Assembly (NCBI GenBank): GCA_035459025.1
Contig: DATHYT010000045.1
Coordinates: 18,317-82,316, forward strand
DNA from: JAABQT01 sp035459025
GTDB lineage: Bacteria; Pseudomonadota; Gammaproteobacteria; Burkholderiales; SG8-39
DNA: 64,000 bases
Reading direction: 5' to 3'
The notes below the pieces were generated by a model, which did not search any database, was not told where the DNA came from, and was given only the letters and a program-made list of their open reading frames with translations. The position numbers and the translations under genes are program-made. Of this stretch, positions 9,055 to 16,426 are shown one piece after another (within the stretch, counting starts at the first letter, position 1; each line of letters begins with the position of its first letter).

Positions 9055-9285
9055 ATGGACAAGCGCAAGCGATGGCGGGAGCAGGAGCAGCAGGTGGTGG
9101 AGCGCTGGAACGCCGCCGAAGCGCGCTACCGCGAGGTGCACGCGGCGCTGCAGCGCCTGGCGGGCAACGGCGCCGAAGCCGAGGCCCTGAAACAGGAAGT
9201 CGAGCGCGCGCGCGCCGACATCGAAGCCGTGCGGCGGCAGGTGGCGCGCCTCAAGGTCGAATTCACATCGGGAAAGAGATACTGA
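9055..9285 (+). CDS. Small coiled-coil protein, unknown function
   Basis: A 76-residue protein rich in Glu, Arg, Ala and Gln. Almost its whole length fits a charged helix or coiled coil (WREQEQQVVERWNAAEARY, then AEALKQEVERARADIEAVRR). The ATG at 9055 has GGGGAG six bases upstream. No family is recognised. The stop codon is directly followed by the ATG of the next small gene, so the two are probably one operon. A scaffold or nucleic-acid-associated role is possible, but nothing proves it. Confidence 0.68.
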   Translation: MDKRKRWREQEQQVVERWNAAEARYREVHAALQRLAGNGAEAEALKQEVERARADIEAVRRQVARLKVEFTSGKRY

Positions 9286-9528
9286 ATGAACACGCGAAAC
9301 AACCTGACGCGCGGCCGTGCCGCGCTGTGGAGCCGGGACAAGATCGAGTTGCTCAGCACGCCGGAGGTGCGCAACCTGCACGCCAACGCCGAGCGGCTCC
9401 TCGAGACCGAGATCGCCGCGCTGTGCCTCGAAGTGCTGGGAGCCCGGCCGCGCAGCGGCGTCGCGGCGCCTGCCAAGCCCGCGCCGCGCGTCCGGCGCGC
9501 CAAGGCCAAGGCCGAGGAAGCCGCCTAG
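9286..9528 (+). CDS. Small basic protein, unknown function
   Basis: An 80-residue protein that starts at the base after the preceding stop (TGA-ATG), with GGAAAGAG just upstream inside the previous gene. The N-terminal half is mixed (SRDKIELLSTPEVRNLHANAERL) and contains helices. The C-terminal third is a Lys/Arg/Ala/Pro-rich tail (KPAPRVRRAKAKAEEAA) resembling histone-like or nucleic-acid-binding tails. No family is recognised. It is paired with the coiled-coil protein upstream. Confidence 0.65.
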   Translation: MNTRNNLTRGRAALWSRDKIELLSTPEVRNLHANAERLLETEIAALCLEVLGARPRSGVAAPAKPAPRVRRAKAKAEEAA

Positions 9529-9556
9529 CGCGCGGGCGCGCTACACTGCGGCCGCC

Positions 9557-10216
9557 ATGTGCGGCCGCTACGTCAGTCCCGAGCAAGCGTCGATCGAGCG
9601 CGCCTGGAAGATCGACCGCGCGAGCAGCAACCCGTTTCCGCGCCGCTTCAACGTGCAGCCCACCACTGCCGTGCCGATGCTGCGCCTCGAGGACGGTGCG
9701 CGCACGCTGAGCGGCGCGCGCTGGGGCCTGATTCCGCACTGGTGGAAGCAGGACAAGCCGCCCAGCTTCAGCATCAATGCGCGGCTCGAGGACATCTCGC
9801 GCAAGCCGATGTGGCGCGATCCTATTCGCCGCTCGCGCTGCCTGGTGCCGGCCGAAGGCTGGTACGAGTGGCAGGAAACCCCGAGCGGCAAGCAGCCGCA
9901 CTACATCACGCGCCGCGACCGCCGCCCGTTCTGCTTTGCGGGGCTGTACGCGCACTGGCGCGATACGCTGAGCTGCGCCATCCTCACCACGCAGGCGCTC
10001 GGACCGATCGCGGAGGTGCACGAGCGCATGCCGGTGGTGCTGCCCGAGGACGCTTTCGGCGCCTGGCTGGAGCCCGCGATGCATGACGCAGCAGTGGCGA
10101 CCACGATGGCGCAGGCGCCGATGGCGCCGGAGGACTTCGAGCACTACCCGGTCAGCAGGCGCGTGAACAACGCTCGCAACGAGGGCCCGGACCTGATCGA
10201 GCCGCTGCGCGCCTAG
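9557..10216 (+). CDS. yedK: SOS response-associated peptidase (SRAP/YedK/HMCES family)
   Basis: Forms a covalent thiazolidine cross-link with abasic sites in single-stranded DNA and shields them during replication. The protein has 219 residues. It begins MCGRY, so Cys2 becomes the reactive N-terminal cysteine after Met removal; this fixes the start at 9557. Other conserved residues are Asn74 (INARLE), Glu104 (EGWYEW) and His155 (HERMPV). A TACACT hexamer lies nine bases upstream with no Shine-Dalgarno. Its stop shares CTAG with the small convergent gene. Confidence 0.95.
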   Translation: MCGRYVSPEQASIERAWKIDRASSNPFPRRFNVQPTTAVPMLRLEDGARTLSGARWGLIPHWWKQDKPPSFSINARLEDISRKPMWRDPIRRSRCLVPAEGWYEWQETPSGKQPHYITRRDRRPFCFAGLYAHWRDTLSCAILTTQALGPIAEVHERMPVVLPEDAFGAWLEPAMHDAAVATTMAQAPMAPEDFEHYPVSRRVNNARNEGPDLIEPLRA

Positions 10217-10383
10217 CGCTTGCGGGCGGCGGCGGCTCTCTCCTTGCGCGCCGCCATGATCTTCTCGTAGCACTCGGCGCACACTTCGCGCCGCCGCTCG
10301 CCGCCGGGCAGCACGCGGAACTGCGCGCGCGGCTTCGAGTGCTGGCCGTGCATGCAGAACTTGAGCGGGCTGAGATTGGGCAT
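10213..10383 (-). CDS. Small putative zinc-binding protein, unknown function
   Basis: A 56-residue basic protein. Cys10, His12 and/or His15, Cys35 and Cys38 (CMHGQHSK then CAECYEK) could form a zinc knuckle, followed by a helical Lys/Arg/Ala tail. The ATG at 10383 is preferred over longer upstream readings, which look like shadow translation of the intergenic region and the GDPD start. Its TAG stop overlaps the SRAP stop at CTAG. The function is unknown. Confidence 0.6.
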   Translation of the reverse strand: MPNLSPLKFCMHGQHSKPRAQFRVLPGGERRREVCAECYEKIMAARKERAAAARKR

Positions 10384-10409
10384 GGTCCGGGGCGCCGGGG
10401 CCGCGCCGC

Positions 10410-10415
10410 TATAAT
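10410..10415 (+). promoter_or_regulatory. Candidate -10 box upstream of the GDPD gene
   Basis: A consensus TATAAT lies 40 bases before the GDPD start in the 72-base divergent gap. No matching -35 hexamer is seen. Confidence 0.4.
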
Positions 10416-10455
10416 CGTGCGGCCAACTCCATCGACGCTTCGAGCACCGTATCAC

Positions 10456-11385
10456 ATGTGGCCGTTTCACCGAAACCTGGCCGTACCGCTGCTGGCCGCG
10501 CTCGTCGCGGGCGCGGGCGGTGCCGTGCAGGCCTTCGACCTCCAGGGGCACCGCGGCACCCGCGGCACCGCCCCGGAGAACACGCTACCCGGGTTTGCTG
10601 CGGCGCTCGCAACGGGCGTCGACACCCTGGAGCTGGATACGGGCGTGACGCGCGACGGGGTCGTCGTGATCCATCACGACCGGCGCCTCAACCCCGACAT
10701 CGCCCGCGGCCCCGACGGCCGCTGGATCGAGGCTCCGGGGCCGCTGCTGCTTGAGCTCGACTTCAAAGACCTGCAGCGCTACGACGTGGGGCGCCTGCGT
10801 CCGGGCAGCGACTATGCCGCGCGCTTTCCGGAGCAGACTCCCGCCGACGGCGCGCGCATCCCCCGCCTCGCCGAGCTTTTCGCTCTGGTACGCAAGGCCG
10901 GCAACGACCAGGTGCGTTTCAACATCGAGACCAAGATCTCGCCGGCGGCGCCGGCCGAAACGCTGCCGCCCGAGGCGTTTGCGCGCGCGCTGATCGCGGA
11001 GATCCGCGCCGCCGGCATGGCCGGGCGCACGACCGTGCAGTCCTTCGACTGGCGCACGCTGCAGGCCGTCGAGCGCGAGGCGCCCGAGATCGCCACGGCG
11101 TACCTGACCGGCCGGCGCCGCGGCGGCTCGCAACCGCAGGCAGTGCACGCCGCGGGCGGCAGGATCTGGTCGCCGAACTACGAAGAGCTCGATTCCGTGG
11201 CGCTGGTCGAAGCGCGCAGGCTCGGGCTGAAGGTCGTGCCCTGGACCATGAACGAGCCCGGCTTCATCGAGCGCTTTCTCGACCTTGGCGTGGACGGCAT
11301 CATCACCGACTACCCGGAGCGTGTGCGCGCTGAACTCGTGCGGCGCGGCATGCCGCTGCCCGCGCGCACCCCGGTGGAGCCCTGA
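10456..11385 (+). CDS. Glycerophosphodiester phosphodiesterase, exported
   Basis: Hydrolyses glycerophosphodiesters to glycerol-3-phosphate and an alcohol. The protein has 309 residues. A signal peptide (LAVPLLAALVAGAGGAVQA) indicates a periplasmic enzyme. The TIM-barrel GDPD signature is complete: His32 in GHRGTRG, Glu41 in PENT, Glu59 and Asp61 in LELD, and His73/His74 in IHHD. The C-terminal Trp/Asp region (PWTMNE, GVDGIITDYPERV) is also typical. The ATG at 10456 starts the signal peptide. The downstream rhomboid gene starts three bases after the stop. Confidence 0.94.
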   Translation: MWPFHRNLAVPLLAALVAGAGGAVQAFDLQGHRGTRGTAPENTLPGFAAALATGVDTLELDTGVTRDGVVVIHHDRRLNPDIARGPDGRWIEAPGPLLLELDFKDLQRYDVGRLRPGSDYAARFPEQTPADGARIPRLAELFALVRKAGNDQVRFNIETKISPAAPAETLPPEAFARALIAEIRAAGMAGRTTVQSFDWRTLQAVEREAPEIATAYLTGRRRGGSQPQAVHAAGGRIWSPNYEELDSVALVEARRLGLKVVPWTMNEPGFIERFLDLGVDGIITDYPERVRAELVRRGMPLPARTPVEP

Positions 11386-11387
11386 GG

Positions 11388-11981
11388 GTGCCGCCGGTCA
11401 CGGGCGCGCTGCTCGCCGCCAACGTCCTCGTTTTCATGCTGCAGCTTGCCGGCGGCCTGCCGCTCGTCGAGCACTTCGCGCTGTGGCCGCCGGCCACCTC
11501 GGGACCGCGCGCCGGCCCGCCCTTCGAGCTGTGGCAGCTGCTGAGCTACAGCTTTCTGCACGGCAGCCTGCTGCACCTGATGTTCAACATGCTCGCGCTG
11601 TACACGTTCGGCCGCGACGTCGAGCGCCTGTTCGGCTCGCAGTGGTATCTGCAGTTCTACTTCGCCAGCGTGGTAGCGGCGGCGCTGTCGCACCTGGTGG
11701 TCACCGGCTGGATGGGCGCGCCGCCGTATCCCACGGTCGGCGCTTCGGGCGGCGTCTACGGCGTGCTGCTCGCCTACGGCATCTATTTCCCGCGGCGCAC
11801 GGTGCTGCTGTTGTTTCCGCCGATCCCGATGCCGGCGCGCGTGTTCGTGGTGCTGTTCGCGGCCCTGGAGTTGTACTTCGGCGTCACCGGCACGGCCTCG
11901 GGCATCGCGCATTTCGCGCACCTGGGCGGCATGCTCGGAGGCTGGCTGATGATTCGCAGCCGGAGGCGCCGCCGCGGCTAG
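11388..11981 (+). CDS. Rhomboid family intramembrane serine protease
   Basis: A 197-residue polytopic membrane protein. The GxSG motif (GASGG, Ser120) lies at the start of a helix and His178 is in AHFAHLGG, the Ser-His dyad of rhomboids. The family HxxxN-type motif is seen as HGSLLHLMFNM (residues 58-68). Six hydrophobic segments are present. The start is GTG, two bases after the GDPD stop, so the two genes are probably translated from one message. The substrate is unknown. Confidence 0.9.
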   Translation: MPPVTGALLAANVLVFMLQLAGGLPLVEHFALWPPATSGPRAGPPFELWQLLSYSFLHGSLLHLMFNMLALYTFGRDVERLFGSQWYLQFYFASVVAAALSHLVVTGWMGAPPYPTVGASGGVYGVLLAYGIYFPRRTVLLLFPPIPMPARVFVVLFAALELYFGVTGTASGIAHFAHLGGMLGGWLMIRSRRRRRG

Positions 11982-12003
11982 TTATGGTGTATAAGGGAGG
12001 TCT

Positions 12004-12354
12004 ATGCTCAGAGAACTCCCTGGTCAGCAGTCCCGCAGCCGATTCATGGTCGGCAAGTACGAAGTGATCGCCCAGCCCATCCCCGGATCCGCGCACATGC
12101 TGCGCTACACGGTTTTCCTGAAGGGCACGCGCATCGGGGCGATGGCGAGCGTGCCCACCGAGTCCGATTGCCGCTTCCTCGAGAACCCGCCGCCGGTACC
12201 GCCGGTGAAGCCGTTCCAGGTGTTTTACCGCCCGGGCCGGCCGAAGAAGGGCAGCCAGCCCGCGAGCGCCGCGGACCGCGCCCTCGGCAGCACGCCGCAC
12301 GAGGACCTGCCCGCAGGCCTCGCCATCCCGTCGCTGGAGAAGTCGGCCGAGTAG
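12004..12354 (+). CDS. Conserved-looking hypothetical protein
   Basis: A 116-residue soluble protein preceded by a strong GGGAGG six bases before the ATG. The N-terminal half (GKYEVIAQPIPGSAHMLRYTVFLKG) looks like a beta-rich fold, and the C-terminal half is Pro/Ala/Ser-rich and probably disordered. No motif or family is recognised. It lies alone between the rhomboid and DUF3300 genes; a TATAAG hexamer (about 11988) could be part of a promoter. Confidence 0.68.
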   Translation: MLRELPGQQSRSRFMVGKYEVIAQPIPGSAHMLRYTVFLKGTRIGAMASVPTESDCRFLENPPPVPPVKPFQVFYRPGRPKKGSQPASAADRALGSTPHEDLPAGLAIPSLEKSAE

Positions 12355-12436
12355 AAACATCCTGTTGCAATTTGCGCCAGTTTTAGGGCGATTGCAGACA
12401 GCCTAAGCGGCTACAAAGTGGGCGGAGGCAACGCCC

Positions 12437-13795
12437 ATGAGAAAGCTCGTCATCGCCCTGCTCGCAGTTCTCGCCACCGCGTCGGGCGCGCTGGCCGAGG
12501 AGCGCGCGCCCTACTCGCAAGCCGAGCTCGACCAGATGCTCGCGCCGATCGCGCTGTATCCCGACGCGCTGCTGTCGCAGGTGCTGATGGCCGCGACCTA
12601 CCCCCTAGAGGTGGTGGAAGCGGCCCGCTGGTCGCGCGCCCACTCCGACCTCAAGGGCGAAGACGCAGTCCGGGCCGTTCAGGACCAGGATTGGGATCCG
12701 AGCGTGAAGTCGCTGCTCGCCTTCCCCGATCTCCTGACGCGCATGGACGAGGAGCTCGATTGGACCCGGCGCCTCGGCGATGCCTTCCTCGAGCAGGAGC
12801 CGCATGTCATGCAGACCGTGCAGCGGCTGCGGCGCAAAGCAGAGGCGGCGGGCCAGCTCGGCTCCGGCGAGCACCTGCGGGTGCTCGAGGAGGACGGCGT
12901 CATCGTCATCGAGCAGGCGAATCCGCGCGTCGTCTATGTCCCGTACTACGACCCCCTCGTCGTCTACGGCGCCTGGTGGTGGCCCGCCCATCCGCCGGTG
13001 GTCTGGGCGCCGTGGTCGGGATACACCGTGTATCGGCCGGGCATCTGGTGGGGCGTGGGCGTCGGCATTTCCTCGGGCTTCTTCTACGGCGGGGTGCGTT
13101 GGATCGACCGGCGCGTGGTCGTCGTGCGCCCGAGCCCCTACGATGCGCGTCCGCTCGCGACCGGCCCATGGCGGCACAATCCGGCGCACCGCCGCGGCAT
13201 CGTGTACCGCCACCCCGAAACGCAACGGCGTTTCGCGCCCGTGGAGCCGCGCCTCCAGCGACCCGCAGTGCGCCAGGAATCGCAGCGCGAGGAACGGCGC
13301 GCGCCGCCGCGGGCGGAGCCGCGCTGGCAGCCGCGCGAGGAACGGCGCGCGCCGCAACGGGACGAGCCGCGCTGGCAGCCGCGCGAGGAACGGCGCGGGC
13401 CGCAACGGGACGAGCGGCGCTGGCAGCCGCGCGAGGAACGGCGCGGGACACTGCGGGAGGAGCAGCGCTGGCAGCCGAGCGACGATCGCCGCCGCGGCGT
13501 GATGCCGCCGGCGCTGCGCACCAGCCCGCCACAGCCCACCGCACCGCGCTTCTCGGGTTCGCAACGCGAGCGCGGCGCGCCGCGCACGCTGCCCTATGAT
13601 CGCGGCCATGGATGGAACCGGCAGCCTGTGGATCGCGCTCACGGTGTGGGCCGCGTTCGCGCAGACGCTCCGCAATACCGCGCAGCGCAGCCTGACCGCG
13701 TCGCTCGGCACGCTAGGCGCGACGCTGGTGCGGTTCCTGTACGGCCTGCCGTTCGCGCTGGCATGGCTGGCGATCGTCCACGCATGGCGCGCTGA
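12437..13795 (+). CDS. DUF3300 family exported protein with tandem repeats
   Basis: A 452-residue protein. A signal peptide (KLVIALLAVLATASGALA) is followed by the DUF3300 domain (about residues 25-240), with the typical LAPIALYPDALLSQVLMA start and aromatic VVYVPYYDP. The C-terminal 200 residues are Arg/Pro/Glu-rich and include four 16-residue repeats. The function of DUF3300 is unknown; the envelope location follows from the signal peptide. The reading frame runs 188 bases into the next gene, and the last 60 residues look like out-of-frame reading of that gene, so the true end may lie earlier. GGAGG is nine bases before the ATG. Confidence 0.8.
   Translation: MRKLVIALLAVLATASGALAEERAPYSQAELDQMLAPIALYPDALLSQVLMAATYPLEVVEAARWSRAHSDLKGEDAVRAVQDQDWDPSVKSLLAFPDLLTRMDEELDWTRRLGDAFLEQEPHVMQTVQRLRRKAEAAGQLGSGEHLRVLEEDGVIVIEQANPRVVYVPYYDPLVVYGAWWWPAHPPVVWAPWSGYTVYRPGIWWGVGVGISSGFFYGGVRWIDRRVVVVRPSPYDARPLATGPWRHNPAHRRGIVYRHPETQRRFAPVEPRLQRPAVRQESQREERRAPPRAEPRWQPREERRAPQRDEPRWQPREERRGPQRDERRWQPREERRGTLREEQRWQPSDDRRRGVMPPALRTSPPQPTAPRFSGSQRERGAPRTLPYDRGHGWNRQPVDRAHGVGRVRADAPQYRAAQPDRVARHARRDAGAVPVRPAVRAGMAGDRPRMAR
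13289..13480 (+). repeat. Four tandem 48-bp repeats inside the DUF3300 gene
   Basis: Units at 13289, 13337, 13385 and 13433 encode EERRAPPRAEPRWQPR and close variants (EERRGPQRDERRWQPR and similar). They are in frame and highly similar at DNA level, so copy number may vary between strains. Confidence 0.88.
13595..13600 (+). promoter_or_regulatory. Candidate -10 box of the EamA gene at 13608
   Basis: TATGAT ends seven bases before the ATG at 13608, so the start codon would be the first transcribed codon. It overlaps the alternative ATG at 13596, which argues for the later start. Confidence 0.4.
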
Positions 13796-14522
13796 GGCCA
13801 TCCCGGCGCTGGGCTGGGCGTTCCTCGCCTGGGTCACGCTCGGTGCGGTGGCGCAGATCGCCGCCACCGCGTTCCTGCTCGCGGCGATGGAGGCGCGCAG
13901 CTTCGCGCTCGGCGTGGCGTACTCCAAGACCGAGCTGCTGCAGATCGCGGTCTTCGGGCTCGCCTTCCTCGGCGATCCGCTCTCCATGCCCGTGCTGCTC
14001 GCCGTAGCGCTCGGCACGCTCGGCGTGCTGCTGCTCTCGCCCGCCGATCCGCAACGGCCGTTCGCCGCGCTGCTGACCGGCCTCGGCACGCGACCCGCGC
14101 TGCTCGGCCTTGCCTCAGGCGCCGGTTTCGCCTTCGCCGCCATCGGCTACCGCGGCGCGGCGCTCGCGCTCGAAGGCTCGTTCCTCATGTCGGCGGCAAC
14201 GGCGCTTGCGGCAGCGCAGGTGATCCAGACCGCGCTCCTCGGCGGCTGGCTGCTGTGGCGGAGCCCCGGCGTGGTGCGCGCGACGCTGCGACTGTGGCGG
14301 CCGTCGCTGTTCGCAGGCTTCATGGGCGCCGCGGCGTCCGCGGGCTGGTTCAGCGCCTTCGCGCTGCAGCCCGCGGCGCACGTGCGCACGCTCGGCCTCG
14401 TCGAGCTGCTGTTCAGCTACGCGGTGTCGAGAAAGCTCTTCAGCGAGCGCATGACCCGGCTGGAAGCCGCCGGCATGGCGTTCCTCGCCGCCGGCATTGC
14501 CGTGATTACGCTGACGGCCTAG
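13608..14522 (+). CDS. EamA/DMT family transporter
   Basis: Ten-helix inner-membrane carrier of the drug/metabolite transporter superfamily, 304 residues, with two EamA repeats (about residues 1-140 and 155-300). Family-like segments are WAAFAQTLRNTAQRSL at the start and LGLVELLFSYAVSRKLFSE near the end. The substrate is unknown. The ATG at 13608 is preferred over 13596 because a -10-like hexamer covers the earlier one. The 5' end overlaps the DUF3300 reading frame by 188 bases and the 3' end overlaps the convergent ferritin-like gene by 17. Confidence 0.86.
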   Translation: MDGTGSLWIALTVWAAFAQTLRNTAQRSLTASLGTLGATLVRFLYGLPFALAWLAIVHAWRAEAIPALGWAFLAWVTLGAVAQIAATAFLLAAMEARSFALGVAYSKTELLQIAVFGLAFLGDPLSMPVLLAVALGTLGVLLLSPADPQRPFAALLTGLGTRPALLGLASGAGFAFAAIGYRGAALALEGSFLMSAATALAAAQVIQTALLGGWLLWRSPGVVRATLRLWRPSLFAGFMGAAASAGWFSAFALQPAAHVRTLGLVELLFSYAVSRKLFSERMTRLEAAGMAFLAAGIAVITLTA

Positions 14523-15570
14523 CGCGCGCCGCGACCAGCCTGTCGAACTCCTCGGCCACCGCGGCGTCGTGGTCGAGCATCTCCTGCGCGTTGCGCTCGC
14601 CGTAGTGCAGTACCCCCATGTCGGCGTACGCTTTCTGCACCGCGTCGCTCCACAGGCCGATGTCCTTCACCGTCGGCACGATGCGGCTGAACAGGCGCTT
14701 GCGGAACCGCACCTGGCCCTCGGAGGCGGCGTGCGCCCCTATCGCGTCCTTGGGGTCGATGCCGATCGCTTCCCACATCTCTTCCGAGTTCAGGCGGTCG
14801 CGCAGGAAGTACGAGCCTTCGATCACGAACTGCTCGCGCTCGCGCCGCTCGGCGGCCGAGAGCTGCGGGTAGTACTCGCGCAGCGCGATGCGTCCGAAGG
14901 CGACGTGGCGCGCCTCGTCCTGCATAACGTAGGCATTCACCGCCTGGCACAGGGGATTCTTCGCGTAGTCGCGGATCCTCTGGAACGCGGCGAGCGCGAG
15001 CCCTTCGATCAGTACCTGCATGCCGAGGTAGGTGAAGTCCCAGCGCTTGTCGGTCAGCGCCTGCTCCAGCAGGCGCTTGAGCGGCGGCGAGATCGGGTAG
15101 ACGAAGCGGAATTTCTCCTTCAGCAGCCGCCGGTAGGCCTCGACGTGGCGCGCCTCGTCCATCACCTGGGTGGCGGCGTAGAACTTCGATTCCAGCGTCG
15201 GCGCGTCCTGCACGATGCGCGCCGAGCACACCAGGGCCCCCTGCTCGCCGTGCAGGAACTGCGACAGGTTGTGCACCTGGCTGTGGTAGCGCAGGTCCGA
15301 TATCTGGCGCGCCGACAGGCGCTGGTACAGCGGCGTGCCGTAGAGCGGCATCATCTCCTCGGCGATCTGCATCGGATCGTCGGGGTCCACATCCTGCGAC
15401 CAGTCGATGCGCTTCTCGGCGTCCCACTGCTGCTGCTTGCCTTTGGAGTACAGCCGCAGCAGCTCTTCGCTCCGCGTGTCGTAGTTCCAGGTAAAGGCGG
15501 TCTCGGACGCCCCCTGGACCTTCCAGTGCGTTTCCTCGACCGGCAGCACGTACTTGAAGACGGCGCCCAT
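14506..15570 (-). CDS. Ferritin-like diiron protein, probable oxygenase
   Basis: A 354-residue soluble protein. Two helix motifs, MDEARHVEAY and QDEARHVAFG, supply the Glu and (D/E)xxH ligands of a carboxylate-bridged diiron site in a ferritin-like four-helix bundle. Such proteins include AurF-type N-oxygenases and R2-like oxidases; the exact reaction cannot be told. The ATG at 15570 overlaps the stop of the upstream enoyl-CoA hydratase gene (TAATG), so the two are translationally coupled and probably act in one acyl-CoA or aromatic degradation route. Confidence 0.82.
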   Translation of the reverse strand: MGAVFKYVLPVEETHWKVQGASETAFTWNYDTRSEELLRLYSKGKQQQWDAEKRIDWSQDVDPDDPMQIAEEMMPLYGTPLYQRLSARQISDLRYHSQVHNLSQFLHGEQGALVCSARIVQDAPTLESKFYAATQVMDEARHVEAYRRLLKEKFRFVYPISPPLKRLLEQALTDKRWDFTYLGMQVLIEGLALAAFQRIRDYAKNPLCQAVNAYVMQDEARHVAFGRIALREYYPQLSAAERREREQFVIEGSYFLRDRLNSEEMWEAIGIDPKDAIGAHAASEGQVRFRKRLFSRIVPTVKDIGLWSDAVQKAYADMGVLHYGERNAQEMLDHDAAVAEEFDRLVAARARPSA

Positions 15571-16361
15571 TACCGGCCTTTCCACTGCGGCGCGCGCTTC
15601 TCCAGGAACGCCTGCATGCCCTCGCGGAAATCCTGGCTCATGTAGCACATCAGGATCAGGTCGTCGCCTTCGCCCTTGGCGAGCGACGGGCGCAGGCGCA
15701 GCAGCGACTCCTTGGTCGCCTGCAGCGTGAGCGGCGCCTGGCTGGCGACCAGCTGCGTCACCTCCTCGGCGCGCGCCATCACCTGCGCGTCATCCACCAC
15801 CTCGGTGACCAGGCCGATGGCAAGCGCTTCCGGCGCCTCGAGCAGCCGCGCGCGGAAGATCATGTCCTTCACGCGCGCCGGGCCGATCAGCGCGGCAAGC
15901 CGCGCGTAGTTGCCGCTGGACAGGCAGTTGCCGAGGGTGCGCGCCACGGGGAAGCCCGTGCGCAGGCTGGTGCCGGCGATGCGCAGGTCGCAGCACACCG
16001 CGATGCCGGCACCGCCCCCGGTGCAGGCGCCGCGGATCGCGGCTACCGTCGGCACGCGGCAGCGCTCGAGCGCGCCCAGCACCCGGTCGATGCGCGCCTC
16101 GTAGTCAAGGGCGTCCTGGGGCTTGTCGAAGGCGCGGAACTGGGAGATGTCGGTGCCGGCGGCAAAGGCCTTCTCCCCGGCGCCGGTCAGCAGCATCGCC
16201 TTGATCGAGCGGTCTTTGTCGGCCTCGGCGCAGATCTCCGCCAGGCGGTCGTACATGGCGAAGGTCAAGGCATTGCGCGCCTGCGGGCGGTTGAAGGTCA
16301 CCCGCGCGATGCCGTCGCGCACCTCGTACAGCAGATCCTGCCCAGCGTCCGCAGCGCCCAT
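15570..16361 (-). CDS. Enoyl-CoA hydratase/isomerase family protein
   Basis: Crotonase-fold enzyme of 263 residues acting on acyl-CoA thioesters. The oxyanion-hole segments are seen as AGTDISQF (about residue 69) and IRGACTGGGAGIAVCCDLRIA (about residue 109-129). In the crotonase family Glu residues around the second region catalyse hydration; here the usual Glu positions are partly replaced, so isomerase, hydrolase or hydratase activity are all possible. It is upstream of and coupled to the diiron protein gene and divergent from tctC. Confidence 0.9.
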   Translation of the reverse strand: MGAADAGQDLLYEVRDGIARVTFNRPQARNALTFAMYDRLAEICAEADKDRSIKAMLLTGAGEKAFAAGTDISQFRAFDKPQDALDYEARIDRVLGALERCRVPTVAAIRGACTGGGAGIAVCCDLRIAGTSLRTGFPVARTLGNCLSSGNYARLAALIGPARVKDMIFRARLLEAPEALAIGLVTEVVDDAQVMARAEEVTQLVASQAPLTLQATKESLLRLRPSLAKGEGDDLILMCYMSQDFREGMQAFLEKRAPQWKGR

Positions 16362-16426
16362 GATGCTCCCCGTCCTTTTTTCCGGAAGATGTGGGAGACT
16401 AGCGCAGGAGGAGGAGGAGAACCACC

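Noticed and set aside
12605..14143. 512-residue minus-strand open frame
   Set aside because: Antisense to the DUF3300 and EamA genes; its repeats mirror the 48-bp coding repeats.
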